Below are positions 8,420 through 17,335 of a stretch of DNA of 42,802 nucleotides, piece after piece. Each line of letters opens with the position of its first letter. Within the stretch, counting starts at the first letter, position 1. Position numbers and translations under genes: made by a program. The stretch comes from Candidatus Accumulibacter necessarius (GTDB taxonomy: Bacteria > Pseudomonadota > Gammaproteobacteria > Burkholderiales > Rhodocyclaceae). The notes below the pieces were generated by a model. The model did not search any database. It was not told where the DNA came from and saw nothing but the letters and a program-made list of their open reading frames with translations. The stretch is from positions 1-42,802 of the forward strand of contig JAFLDL010000041.1 in assembly GCA_017302435.1 (NCBI GenBank), in the 5' to 3' direction.

Positions 8420-8896
8420 ATGAAGCAGATCAAGACACTCATCCTCGGCATCGCCGCGACCGGCGCGATCCTCGTTCCCCTTGCCGATGCCAACGCGTGG
8501 GTTGCCGCTGCCCGGGGCTGGGGTGGACGCGGGGCCGTTGCGGTTGGGGGCTTCCATGGTGGCGCCTACTATCACGGTGGCGGCTATTACCATGGGGGGG
8601 GCTGCTACGGATGCGGGGCAGCGGCCGGTGCGGTTGCCGGGTTGGCGGTCGGCGCCGCCATCGCTGACGCTTCGCGACCGGCTACCGTTGTTGTCCAGCA
8701 GCCGACTTACGTGGCCCCGCAACCGGTCTACGTCGCCCAAGGCTATGTGCCGATCGGAACGCAGTTCGCGGTACTACCCTCAGGGGCACAGAGCATGATC
8801 GTTAACGGCGTCAACTATTATCAGAGGGGGCCGACCTGGTACAAGCCGTATTTCGGCTCGAGCGGCGTGTACTACGAGGTAGTGCCGGCACCGTAA
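8420..8896 (+). CDS. Small exported Gly/Tyr/His-rich protein, partner of DUF2092 copy 1
   Basis: A 158-residue protein with a clear signal peptide (MKQIKTLILGIAATGAILV to ADANA). A glycine, histidine and tyrosine-rich stretch follows (GGAYYHGGGYYHGGGCYGCG), then a short hydrophobic glycine zipper (AGAVAGLAVGAAIA), a PQPVYVAQG linker, and a C-terminal domain ending TWYKP, GSSGVYYEVVPAP. That C-terminal pattern (LPxG, then YY, then W[YF]xP, then VYYxVV) is shared with the products at 11913 and 27944. It resembles small DUF6515-like exported proteins, though I would not assign it firmly. Cotranscribed with the DUF2092 gene. Confidence 0.75.
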   Translation: MKQIKTLILGIAATGAILVPLADANAWVAAARGWGGRGAVAVGGFHGGAYYHGGGYYHGGGCYGCGAAAGAVAGLAVGAAIADASRPATVVVQQPTYVAPQPVYVAQGYVPIGTQFAVLPSGAQSMIVNGVNYYQRGPTWYKPYFGSSGVYYEVVPAP

Positions 8897-9031
8897 GGCC
8901 TCAGTGGCCGGGTTGCAAGCAGATAACGAGAGGAGAGGAGCCTGCCAGGCTCTTTACCCCACCGGGTTGTCGGCCTGCCCACTGAATGCTGAACGCACGG
9001 AACCGACGGTCTCGCGCCAGGCGATCCGTTT

Positions 9032-10462
9032 TCAGAGCAGCGGGCTCATCACCTGGATCGCGTTCTCGAGCAGTCGTCGCCAGCGCGGCCGGGCGCGCCA
9101 CTGCTCCAGTTCCAGAGCGTGGGAGCGCGATTCGTACTGGCGCTGAAGTTCCCGTACTTCCGAGGAAAACCGCTGATCGTACGCAATCAGCGAGACTTCG
9201 AAGTTGAGTTCGAAGCTGCGCAGGTCGAGGTTGACTGTTCCGAAGATGGTGATCTGCTCGTCGATCACCATGCTCTTGGTATGCAAGAGGCCATCGCGAA
9301 AGTGCAGGATGGTGATGCCGGCAGCCAGCATGTCGTCGTTGTAGGCGTCGCTGGCGTAGCGGACGAGTCGAGAATCAACCTTCTCAGGAACGATCAGGAT
9401 GACGCTGACGCCGCGAACGGCGGCCGAGCGCAATGCGGTGAGCATGGTTTCACTGGGAACGAAGTAGGGTGTCGTCAGGACGATCTCCCGCCTGGCCGAA
9501 TAGATGGCGGTCAGCAGCAGTGCCTCGATATGCCGGGTGGACCCGTGCGGGCCGGAAGGGAAGATCTGGACCCGGCTGTTGTCGGTGAGCGAGAGGATCG
9601 GTGGCTCCGGGGGAGCAAAGTCGCCGCCGGTTTGCAGGGTCGTCAGCGACAGTGAAACGGCTTCCAGAGCCCAGGCAGCCGGTCCTTCGATGCGGACCAT
9701 GGCGTCGACCCATTCGCCGACGCCGGCGTCCTGCTTGAAGAAGCGCGGGTCGGCAATGTTCATGCTGCCGGTGTAGGCAACGCCACGGTCGATGACCGCA
9801 ATCTTGCGATGATCACGCAGGTCGAGACGGACGAACAGCGCCCGTAGCGCATTGACCGGGAGGACTTCGATGACATCGACGCCGGCGGTTCGTAGACGCG
9901 CGACCGATTCGCTCCTGAAAAAGGCGCGGCTGCCAAGTGAATCCATCAGCGCCCGACAGGCGACACCTCGCCCGGCCGCCTCGACCAGCGCAGTCACGAG
10001 ATCGTCGACGAAGCCGCCTGCGTGCCAGATGTAGAACTCCAGGTGCACCGAGTGGCGAGCGGTGTGGATGTCGGCAATCAGCGTACGCATGATCGACTCG
10101 CTGTCGACCAGCAGCCGCAGACGGTGACCGGCCATCAGCGGCAGGCCGGCGAGTCCGGCGGCAAGCCGGCTGATGCTCTCCGCACCGCTGCTCAGGGTGC
10201 TTGGCGCGACCACGTCGGTCGACGGGATGGCGCGTGCCCAGCGCATGATCTGTGGCTGCTGCTTGATCGCCCGTTGCATCCAGGTACGGCCGAGACGGCG
10301 CTCACCGATCAGCAGATAGCCCAGCGCGCCGATCGCCGGCACCAGGATGACCAGCAGCAGCCACGCCAGCGCCGTGCCGCGCGAACTGCGGCGCGAAAAG
10401 ATGCGCAAGGCCACCGCGACCGCCAACAGAACGTAGAACAGGTACAGGAAGCTGACAAACAT
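9032..10462 (-). CDS. cls: Cardiolipin synthase (phospholipase D superfamily)
   Basis: A 476-residue membrane enzyme that condenses phosphatidylglycerol molecules to cardiolipin. Two N-terminal transmembrane segments (residues about 3-20 and 30-52) are followed by two PLD catalytic domains. The HxKxxxxD motifs are HRKIAVID (His218, Lys220, Asp225) and HTKSMVID (His394, Lys396, Asp401), each followed by the G-S/T-x-N part (TGSMNIADPR; FGTVNLDLRS). Length and order match bacterial ClsA-type enzymes. It is divergent from marC with a 300-base gap. All key residues are intact. Which Cls subtype it is cannot be settled from sequence alone. Confidence 0.9.
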   Translation of the reverse strand: MFVSFLYLFYVLLAVAVALRIFSRRSSRGTALAWLLLVILVPAIGALGYLLIGERRLGRTWMQRAIKQQPQIMRWARAIPSTDVVAPSTLSSGAESISRLAAGLAGLPLMAGHRLRLLVDSESIMRTLIADIHTARHSVHLEFYIWHAGGFVDDLVTALVEAAGRGVACRALMDSLGSRAFFRSESVARLRTAGVDVIEVLPVNALRALFVRLDLRDHRKIAVIDRGVAYTGSMNIADPRFFKQDAGVGEWVDAMVRIEGPAAWALEAVSLSLTTLQTGGDFAPPEPPILSLTDNSRVQIFPSGPHGSTRHIEALLLTAIYSARREIVLTTPYFVPSETMLTALRSAAVRGVSVILIVPEKVDSRLVRYASDAYNDDMLAAGITILHFRDGLLHTKSMVIDEQITIFGTVNLDLRSFELNFEVSLIAYDQRFSSEVRELQRQYESRSHALELEQWRARPRWRRLLENAIQVMSPLL

Positions 10463-10767
10463 GTCATGGAGTATGAGACTGCTGCACCAAATTGGTCAAC
10501 GGACTCGCACGCCAGCGCCGGGTTGACCGGCGTTGGCCAAGCCGCTCGGCGACGGTTCCGGCCATGCAGGCAAGCAGGGGAGGTGGCCGGTCTTCGACTG
10601 GAACCCGGGATGCTGCTGGCAGCGCTGGAACTACCCGACCACAGGCGTTTATGCTAGCCTGCCGGCGCATCGATCCGGTCTGCCGCCGCCGACAGTGCAC
10701 AACCCACTGGCTTTGTGTGCTGCCTGCCGGGCCTTTCGAGGCATCCCTCGTTTCCCACTGGAGTACT
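10463..10767. other. Intergenic between cls and marC, nothing recognised
   Basis: Frames here are arginine-rich in several phases and look non-coding. It must contain the divergent promoters of cls and marC, but I see no strong consensus boxes. Confidence 0.4.
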
Positions 10768-10773
10768 TTGCGC

Positions 10774-11436
10774 GTGACTCCCACCATCACCCTTTTCATC
10801 AGCCTGTTTACCACCCTCCTGGCGATCATCAATCCGCTCGAGGCGATTCCGGTCTATCTCGGCCTGACCGACGGCAAGCCGGACGCCGAACAGCGGCGGG
10901 TGGCACGCCAGGCCTGCATTTATGCGTTGCTGCTCAGCTTCTTTTTTCTGCTCTTCGGCACCATGCTGCTGCGCTTGTTCGACGTTTCCCTGAGCATGGT
11001 GCGGGTGGTTGGCGGCGTGATTCTTACTCGGGTCGGGTTCGAACTTTTCAATCCGCCGCCATCAGGCGGGATCATTCCGCGTGCGGACGATAGCAATACA
11101 GACGTTGCCTTTGTTCCGCTGGCCATGCCGATCATGTTCGGTCCGGGCGCCATCGCGACCCTGATCAGCATGGCTTCGACGATCAAGCAGTCGCCGGGGG
11201 AGCTGACGCACTTTTTCGCCGCCAGCGCAGCGATCGTCGCCTGCATGCTCGTGACCTATCTGTCGCTGACTTACGCCAAGCCGATTCTGCGCAAGATGGG
11301 CAAGCAGGGAATTGATGCCGCGACCCGCATCGTCGGCTTCTTTGTGGCTGCCATGGGAATGGGGCTGATTTTCAATGGCGCGGTGGAGTTCTTGGAGCCT
11401 TACCGGCAGGTGGCAAGGGTCGCCGCCGGGGTCTGA
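10774..11436 (+). CDS. MarC-family integral membrane protein
   Basis: A 220-residue protein with six predicted membrane segments. The start ITLFISLFTTLLAIINPLEA with NPLEAIPVYLGLT is the MarC signature, VGGVILTRVGFELF matches the TM3 region, and PLAMPIMFGPGAIATLIS is the second conserved block. The family was once linked to multiple antibiotic resistance, but that link is not supported; its role is unknown, possibly small-solute transport. The start is a GTG at 10774 or a TTG two codons earlier; GGAG at 10760-10763 is suitable for either. No obvious operon partner. Confidence 0.88.
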   Translation: MTPTITLFISLFTTLLAIINPLEAIPVYLGLTDGKPDAEQRRVARQACIYALLLSFFFLLFGTMLLRLFDVSLSMVRVVGGVILTRVGFELFNPPPSGGIIPRADDSNTDVAFVPLAMPIMFGPGAIATLISMASTIKQSPGELTHFFAASAAIVACMLVTYLSLTYAKPILRKMGKQGIDAATRIVGFFVAAMGMGLIFNGAVEFLEPYRQVARVAAGV

Positions 11437-11489
11437 ATGCGCTGGTCTTTGCAGCCTGCCAGGTATGACGTCGGGCGCGCCGCCGGCGT

Positions 11490-11610
11490 CAGGCGCAGGG
11501 CGTGGCCCCGAGGAACCTCGTTGCCGAGGGTTATGGCCAATATCAGCCGGTGGCGTCGAACGACACGCAGCAAGGACGCGCCAGGAACCGCAAGATCGAC
11601 ATCGTACGAC
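11490..11610 (+). pseudogene. OmpA C-terminal domain remnant
   Basis: This frame encodes NLVAEGYGQYQPVASNDT followed by GRARNRKIDIV, the C-terminal peptidoglycan-binding end of an OmpA-like domain. Against the intact OmpA-like lipoprotein at 26158, about 19 of 34 residues match by eye (YQPVAxNxT, GRxxNRxIxIV). Nothing upstream encodes the rest of the domain, and the frame continues past the normal end with unrelated residues. It lies next to the second DUF2092 cassette, as the intact OmpA gene lies near the third, so it looks like a leftover of a duplicated locus. Confidence 0.7.
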
Positions 11611-11912
11611 GTTCGAAGTGGAAAAAGCCGGTGGCGCGGTGTGAGGCGGCCGTCTTCGCCCCCTGGCAGCCGAGGGCGCGCTGGCGGCCTGCCGCGCGCC
11701 AACAGCCGCCTGTCGAGCAAATTGCGTGCAGGGGGTCGGCATCCAGGACGACCGCCTCTCAGAATTCAGCGGAAGTCGCCGGACCGCCTTGACTACTTCG
11801 TGAAACGACTCCTCGTCCTGCATTCCTGCGGGTGCCAGTTCGTGACCCCTCGCGCTGGCCGCATCGAGCGTCAGTCGCCCTTCCGTCAGGAAGTCCTCTC
11901 TGCGGCCGGACC
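11611..11912. other. Degenerate stretch with a possible minus-strand coding fragment
   Basis: On the minus strand, about 11760-11910, a frame reads REDFLTEGRLTLDAASARG and later ESFHEVVKAVRRLPL, with coding-like composition but no start in context and no family I recognise. It may be another gene remnant. Otherwise I see nothing. Confidence 0.3.
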
Positions 11913-12389
11913 TCAGTACGGTCGATTGACCACCACGTACTGGACGTCGTTGCCAACGTACTGCGGCTGGTACCAGCTGCTGCCGCACTGCTGATACACC
12001 ATGCCGTTGTAGTTGTATGGCGAGCAGTTGGGGGGCACGCTTCGTACGACCGAACCGACGACGGCGGCGGTCACCGCGACGGTGGCGGTGACCGCCGCAG
12101 CGGTGGCGACGGGGTGATAGTTGTCGTTCCAGCCACCACCGCGCCGATCGACATCGACATTGACGTTGCGGTTGACATTGACGTTATTGACGCTGGTGTT
12201 GCGCACGTTGGTGGTGCGCACGTCGCGCTGGCTGTTATTGACCTGCACGTCGCGGCCGCCGCCAGCGCGGCCACCACCGCCGAGCCCGCCGCCACCGCCG
12301 CGGGCCTCAGCCATGGGAGCCAGGGCGAAGCTGGCCAGGAGCAGAACGCTCAAGGGAGCCAGAAACAGTTTGTACAAAGACCTTTGCAT
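11913..12389 (-). CDS. Small exported Asn/Val-repeat protein, partner of DUF2092 copy 2
   Basis: A 158-residue protein with a signal peptide (MQRSLYKLFLAPLSVLLLA to AEA). A glycine-rich stretch is followed by a low-complexity Asn/Val/Arg part (VNNVNVNRNVNVDVD) and a hydrophobic alanine-valine segment (VATAAAVTATVAVTAAVVG). The C-terminal end is CSPYNYNGMVYQQCGSSWYQP, then YVGNDVQYVVVNRPY. The WYQP and VxYVVV pattern aligns with the C-termini of the proteins at 8420 and 27944. It lies 12 bases downstream of DUF2092 copy 2 on the same strand, so they are almost surely cotranscribed. No enzymatic motif; a surface or outer-membrane role is inferred. Confidence 0.75.
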   Translation of the reverse strand: MQRSLYKLFLAPLSVLLLASFALAPMAEARGGGGGLGGGGRAGGGRDVQVNNSQRDVRTTNVRNTSVNNVNVNRNVNVDVDRRGGGWNDNYHPVATAAAVTATVAVTAAVVGSVVRSVPPNCSPYNYNGMVYQQCGSSWYQPQYVGNDVQYVVVNRPY

Positions 12390-12401
12390 TTTGGCGCTCC
12401 T

Positions 12402-13172
12402 TTATTTTGTATTCAGCGGGCGGATGCCGATGGCCTGGGCACCCTTGGGCGGCGTGAACTTGAAGATTGCATCCGTGAACGTTGGCTTCAGGTTCCAGGC
12501 CATATAGGAAACGGACTGCGGGCGGGCTTCGTCAGACCGATTGGTGATCACCAGCTTGCGCGGCAGTGGCGCGTCGCCGGTCGTTATCCAGATCTGCCAA
12601 TCGACCTTGCCCTGGCGAAACGCGTAGTGATCGCACAGGTCCTTGCCGATGAAATCCTGGCCGGCGTTCATCGCCGACTCGATCTTGTCGAGCGGGGCGG
12701 CATCGGTGCCCCAGAGGAAGAGATCCGAAAGCGGGATCTGCACACCGTACCGGGCTTCGAGTTGATCGATCATGCCGCCGATATTGCCTGCCAATTCGGT
12801 GGTGGCATAGTATTTCAGCGCCGGCGTGTAGAGCGTGACGGTCTTGCCGTCGTAGATCAGCTCGCGCTCGGCGCGCGCACTCCGCATCACTGCTCGCAGC
12901 TTGTTTGGCCGCTGCACCTGGATCTCTGCCGATGAACTCTGCTGCAATTTCTGACCATCCTCGAGGACCGCTTCCGAAGACAGCTCGGTCCTGACCTGAA
13001 AGCGTTGCAGCGTCTGCAGGTGGGCGCCCATCTTCTTCAACGCCTGAATCGCAGCGGGGTCAACCGCATTGACGGCGGCTTGGGACGTGGCTGCCGGAGC
13101 CGGCTCGGCGTAGATGCCGGGTGCCGCGAACGACAGCGCCAGCAGGCTGAGCACAAGTTTATGGTGTGACAT
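12402..13172 (-). CDS. DUF2092 periplasmic protein (copy 2)
   Basis: A 256-residue exported protein (signal peptide MSHHKLVLSLLALSFAAPGIYA). It shows the DUF2092 layout: an N-terminal helix (AIQALKKMGAHLQTLQRFQV), AEIQVQRPNKLRAVMRSAR, then LIYDGKTVTLYTPALKYYA, a linker, and KVDWQIWITTGDAPLPRKLVI. Family function is unproved; LolA-like lipid or lipoprotein binding is possible from the fold. Its partner at 11913 follows closely. The decayed copy at 17920-18063 is clearly closest to this one (about 29 of 44 residues identical over the preserved part). The ATG at 13172 is preceded by GGAGA at a good distance. Confidence 0.88.
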   Translation of the reverse strand: MSHHKLVLSLLALSFAAPGIYAEPAPAATSQAAVNAVDPAAIQALKKMGAHLQTLQRFQVRTELSSEAVLEDGQKLQQSSSAEIQVQRPNKLRAVMRSARAERELIYDGKTVTLYTPALKYYATTELAGNIGGMIDQLEARYGVQIPLSDLFLWGTDAAPLDKIESAMNAGQDFIGKDLCDHYAFRQGKVDWQIWITTGDAPLPRKLVITNRSDEARPQSVSYMAWNLKPTFTDAIFKFTPPKGAQAIGIRPLNTK

Positions 13173-13494
13173 GGTTGGTTATCTCCTGGCTTGGGAAAAG
13201 GGCGCAATGAGGCGAACACGGCACCCCTGGGGTTGCGATCGGACGACTGTATCCCAGGGTGTTTGAAATACGTCACCCGTCCGAAAGGCGTAGCGTAGCT
13301 CACCCGCCGGCAGCAGTCGAGGATGATCAGAATGGAACAGCGGGTACCTTTCCTCTGGACACGGCCACCACGTCGCTCGTTTGCTGAGCGTCGCCGGGGT
13401 CGGCGTTGCCACCGCCGAGGTGAAGATCGCTGACGATCAGGGCTTGCGGCTTGGCTGACAGGCGATGACTCCCGTCCTAGAATTAGCGCGCCGC
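13173..13494. other. Intergenic between DUF2092 copy 2 and the AraC-type regulator
   Basis: No convincing gene. A short plus-strand frame ending near 13460 reads LLSVAGVGVATAEVKIADDQ before a stop, perhaps a remnant of an unrelated gene. The DUF2092 promoter must lie in this stretch, but I see no clear boxes. Confidence 0.35.
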
Positions 13495-14508
13495 TCAAAT
13501 ATGCGTACGCATTGCTCCCGGAGTCGTGTCGAACCAGCGGCGACAGGCCCGGCTGAGCGATCTCTGGTCACTGTAGCCGAGCAGAGCCGCCACTTCTGAC
13601 AAGGGCAACGCGGACTGGGCCAGGAACTCTCGCGCCTGTTTCCGCCGGACGCGGTCCAGAATGTCCGTGAAGCGGATTTTTTGTGCATCAAGCCTTCGCT
13701 GCAAGGTGCGCTCGTTCATCGCCAGTTGTCGGGCGATATCGGCCAGGCTGCAGCCATCGTCGGCCAGTTGTCGAGCGATCAGTTCCTCTATCTGGCAGGC
13801 CAGATCAAGCGGACTGCGTCGAATCAGGTGAGCCACAAAGCGCTCGACGGCAACGCGAATCTGAGGATTTCGACTGTCGAGCACGTTTTCGAGGAGAGAT
13901 TCGGGAAAGATCACGCCATTACCTGACTGCTGGCACGCCACTTCAGAGGCAAAGATTTCACGGTAGCGGGGCAGCGGGAAGCCGTGCCGGTGTGCTAACA
14001 CCACCCTCCAGTCAGCGCCGGCATCGCCGCTGAGCATGCGTAGCGTTTGGATCAGCATCAGGCAGCACATCTCCACCGATTGCCGCTGCTCTACGCCAAC
14101 TTCGGGAGGTAGTTCGTAACGCAGCCAAGCGAGTCCTGCGGCGGGGCCGGCTTGCATCCGCAGCGAGGTACGCGCCACGTGGTACGGCAAATTGCGCGCG
14201 ATCGCCACCAGCGCTTTGCCCACGGTGTTGGCGCGACTGGCAATGAGTGCAATGGGGCCGAGGGCCGAAAAATCCTGCCGTTTCGCCAGGAGCAGGCCAA
14301 AGTCCGGGGCGGCGAGCTGTGATGCCGCGTTTTCAAGCAACGCCACGACGCCGGGCATGCTGATCGTCGCTTCCGGTTGCGCAAGCATTTGTGTCGTCAT
14401 TCCAACGCCACTGAGCAAACCGTCGACGTCTCCGCCAAGATCACTGACGAGCTCGGCGAAACCGGTCAGCGCTCGGGCCCGCACCAACAGGGTGGGAGCT
14501 TTGTTCAT
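13495..14508 (-). CDS. AraC-family transcriptional regulator (arabinose-binding-like N-domain)
   Basis: A 337-residue regulator. Residues about 15-200 form the Arabinose_bd-type sensor found in regulators that sense hydrophobic or steroid-like ligands (opening LVRARALTGFAELVSDLGGD). The C-terminal about 100 residues hold two helix-turn-helix units (DDGCSLADIARQLAMNERTL and LPLSEVAALLGYSDQRSLSR) ending in the family signature. It is divergent from the first sulfatase. Two direct repeats 21 bp apart (14527-14561) lie just upstream of its start and probably are its operator. It most likely controls itself and the sulfatase; the inducer cannot be told. Confidence 0.9.
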   Translation of the reverse strand: MNKAPTLLVRARALTGFAELVSDLGGDVDGLLSGVGMTTQMLAQPEATISMPGVVALLENAASQLAAPDFGLLLAKRQDFSALGPIALIASRANTVGKALVAIARNLPYHVARTSLRMQAGPAAGLAWLRYELPPEVGVEQRQSVEMCCLMLIQTLRMLSGDAGADWRVVLAHRHGFPLPRYREIFASEVACQQSGNGVIFPESLLENVLDSRNPQIRVAVERFVAHLIRRSPLDLACQIEELIARQLADDGCSLADIARQLAMNERTLQRRLDAQKIRFTDILDRVRRKQAREFLAQSALPLSEVAALLGYSDQRSLSRACRRWFDTTPGAMRTHI

Positions 14509-14526
14509 GTGGCATGATCATCCGAA

Positions 14527-14561
14527 TGTCGTCAACTGTCTACAGATTGTCGTCATCTGTC
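14527..14561. promoter_or_regulatory. Direct-repeat operator, probably for the AraC-type regulator
   Basis: TGTCGTCAACTGTC (14527-14540) and TGTCGTCATCTGTC (14548-14561) match at 13 of 14 bases and start exactly 21 bp apart, two helical turns, the usual spacing for the two half-sites of an AraC-family dimer. They lie 19-53 bases upstream of the regulator's start codon, in the gap it shares with the divergent sulfatase. Confidence 0.7.
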
Positions 14562-14748
14562 CTAGGGTGAAAACCTCACCTGGCCCGAAAATGATAAAGC
14601 ATTGTGCCCCGCACTGGACTTCAGCCTGAACCTTGATAAGTGGCAGGCGGATCATTCACTGGCGCGTACCGGAAAATTTGTAGAGAACTTGAAGAATGCT
14701 TGGAGCAAAGCCTTTCAGTCTCGCGAAATTCGACCATTGGAGTAAGCA

Positions 14749-17247
14749 ATGAAAAAGCAATTCCTTGGACTGGCCCTATCCGCGATAGTCACCATTGGGT
14801 TATTTGGTCTTGCATCGGCACAGCAGGTCACCGGCGTGCTCGGATCGGCCAGCGCTACCACCACGATCAGCGGCAAGCAGCTTCCGCCGCCCGATCCGAA
14901 GTTTGGTGGGGTGATCAAGCAAAGAGCGTCGGAATCGACCCCGTGGTGGCCGCCACGGGTGGTGCCGCCGAAGAAGGCACCCAACGTGCTGCTGATCATG
15001 ACCGATGACGACGGCTTCGGCTCGCCCAGCACCTTCGGCGGCGTGATCCCGACCCCGGCGCTCGACCGCATTGCGAAGAGCGGCCTGCGCTACACGAACT
15101 TCCACTCCACTTCCCTCTGCTCGCCGACGCGCGCGGCGCTGATTACCGGGCGCAATCACCACTCGGTGGGCTTCGGCGTGGTCGGCGAGATCGCGACCGG
15201 CTTCCCTGGTTACGACTCGATCATCCCGATCGAGAAGGGCACCATCGGCACGATCCTGAGGGACAACGGGTACGCGACCTCATGGTTCGGCAAGGACCAC
15301 AACACGCCCTTCTTCGCCAACAGCCAGGCCGGGCCCTTCGAGCAGTGGCCGAACGGCATGGGCTTCGAGTACTTCTGGGGCTTCGTCGGCGGCGACGCCA
15401 GCCAGTGGCAGCCGAACCTGTTCCGAAACACGACGCCGATCTTCCCCTTCCAGGGCAACCCGGGCTGGAACATGCAAACGGCGATGGCCGACGAGGCGAT
15501 CCAGTACATGCGACAGTCGAAGGCGCTGGCACCGGAGAAGCCCTTCTTCGTCTACTACGTGCCCGGCGCCACGCACGCGCCGCATCATCCGACGCCGGAG
15601 TGGATCGACAAGATCAGCGCGATGAACCTGTTCGACGGGGGCTGGGAGAAGCTCCGCGAGACGATCTTTGCCAACCAGAAGCGGCTCGGGATCATGCCGC
15701 CCAACGCTCAGCTGACGCCGTGGCCTGACGGACAGGACATCTACAACGGCGCCAAGCTGCCGCGCTGGGACTCGCTGAGCTGGGAAGAAAAAAAGCTGTT
15801 CATCAAGCAGGCGAATGTCTATGCCGCCTATCAGGCCTACGCCGACAACGAGATCGGCCGTGTCATCCAGGCTGTCGAGGACATCGGTCAGCTCGACAAC
15901 ACGCTGATCATCTACATCAGCGGCGACAATGGCGCCAGTGCCGAAGGCATGGTCAACGGTACGCCCAACGAGTTCACCACTTTCAACGGCATCCCGGTGC
16001 CGGTCAAGGATCAGTTTCTCTGGTACGAGTTCTGGGGCTCTGACAAGACCTTCCCGCACTACTCGGCTGCGTGGGCCTGGGCCTTCGGCACGCCGTTCAA
16101 GTGGATGAAGCAGGTACCCTCGCACTTTGGCGGCACGGCGCAGGGCATGGCCATATCGTGGCCCGGTCACATTGGCGACCCGGGCGGCATCCGCCGCCAG
16201 TTCCACCACGTCATCGACATCGTGCCGACCATCCTCGAAGCCACCGGCATCCCGGCGCCGGAGATGATCAACGGCATCAAGCAGCTCCCGATCGAAGGCA
16301 CGAGCCTGGCCTACACCTGGAACAAGGCCAACGCCAACGCGCCGACCCGGCACACGACGCAGTATTTCGAGATGCTCGGCAACCGCGCCATTTACCATGA
16401 CGGCTGGGTTGCGGCGACGACGCCGGTGACGCTGCCGTGGGAGCTCTCCACCAAGCCGCCGCCCGATGTGATCACCGGGTACAGGTGGGAGCTCTACAAC
16501 GTGATCGAGGATCCGACGCAGAACAACGACCTCGCGGCGAAGATGCCCGACAAGCTCAAGCAGATGCAGAACATCTTCTATCTGGAGGCGGCGAAGTACA
16601 GCGTGCTGCCGCTGGACAACACGACGCTGGCGCGCTGGAATGCGCCGAAGCCGAGCCTGACGGCCGGGCGCACCGAGTTCACCTACTCGGGTACGCTGGC
16701 CGACGTGCCGGGCAGCACGGCGCCGCACATCCTGAACAAGTCCTATACGATCACCGCCGAGGTCACGATCCCCGCGGGCGGCGGCGAAGGCATGATCGTC
16801 ACCCAGGGTGGCCGCTTTGGCGGCTACGGGCTGTTCCTGAGCAAGGGCGAGCTCGGGGTCGGGCGGGGCAAGGTAGTCTTCCTCTACAACCTGCTCGACC
16901 TGAAGCGCACCATCTGGGAAGGGCCTGAACTGAGCCCGGGCAAGCACACGATCGTCTTCGATTTCAAGTCCGCTGAGCCGGGTCTGGGCAAGGGCGGGAC
17001 CGGTGTGATGTACGTGGACGGCAAGGAAGTGGCGAGGAACTCGATGCCCAACTCCACGCCGATCACTTTCGCCGAGGACGAGACCTTCGACGTCGGCCTC
17101 GACACGCGCACCGGCGTCGCGATGGTCGAGTATCGCTACGACTCCCCGTTCAAGTTCACCGGAACGATCGACAAGCTGACCTTCAAACTCGAGCCCTTTC
17201 CACCGCCTCAGCTTGTGCACCCGTTTGGCTCGCCGCATCGGCATTAA
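14749..17247 (+). CDS. Secreted type I arylsulfatase (paralogue 1)
   Basis: An 832-residue exported sulfatase (signal peptide MKKQFLGLALSAIVTIGLFG to ASA). The alkaline-phosphatase-like core starts at NVLLIMTDDDGFG (metal-binding Asp 86-88). CSPTRAALITGR (Cys124) is the sulfatase signature; Cys124 must become formylglycine for activity. THAPHHPT and SGDNGAS are further metal and sulfate-site blocks. From about residue 600 a C-terminal jelly-roll-like domain follows (GGRFGGYGLFL). The substrate class is aryl or alkyl sulfate esters; which one is unknown. No formylglycine-generating enzyme is in the window. A divergent AraC regulator with adjacent repeats probably controls it. The paralogue at 23065 is very similar throughout. 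Confidence 0.9.
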   Translation: MKKQFLGLALSAIVTIGLFGLASAQQVTGVLGSASATTTISGKQLPPPDPKFGGVIKQRASESTPWWPPRVVPPKKAPNVLLIMTDDDGFGSPSTFGGVIPTPALDRIAKSGLRYTNFHSTSLCSPTRAALITGRNHHSVGFGVVGEIATGFPGYDSIIPIEKGTIGTILRDNGYATSWFGKDHNTPFFANSQAGPFEQWPNGMGFEYFWGFVGGDASQWQPNLFRNTTPIFPFQGNPGWNMQTAMADEAIQYMRQSKALAPEKPFFVYYVPGATHAPHHPTPEWIDKISAMNLFDGGWEKLRETIFANQKRLGIMPPNAQLTPWPDGQDIYNGAKLPRWDSLSWEEKKLFIKQANVYAAYQAYADNEIGRVIQAVEDIGQLDNTLIIYISGDNGASAEGMVNGTPNEFTTFNGIPVPVKDQFLWYEFWGSDKTFPHYSAAWAWAFGTPFKWMKQVPSHFGGTAQGMAISWPGHIGDPGGIRRQFHHVIDIVPTILEATGIPAPEMINGIKQLPIEGTSLAYTWNKANANAPTRHTTQYFEMLGNRAIYHDGWVAATTPVTLPWELSTKPPPDVITGYRWELYNVIEDPTQNNDLAAKMPDKLKQMQNIFYLEAAKYSVLPLDNTTLARWNAPKPSLTAGRTEFTYSGTLADVPGSTAPHILNKSYTITAEVTIPAGGGEGMIVTQGGRFGGYGLFLSKGELGVGRGKVVFLYNLLDLKRTIWEGPELSPGKHTIVFDFKSAEPGLGKGGTGVMYVDGKEVARNSMPNSTPITFAEDETFDVGLDTRTGVAMVEYRYDSPFKFTGTIDKLTFKLEPFPPPQLVHPFGSPHRH

Positions 17248-17335
17248 GCGAAATGAGATGCTTGCCAGAAGTAAGCAGCGTTCGGTTACGTGATAAGTGC
17301 GTCGGCGTGCGCAATTGATCAAGGGTGGAGGTGTC

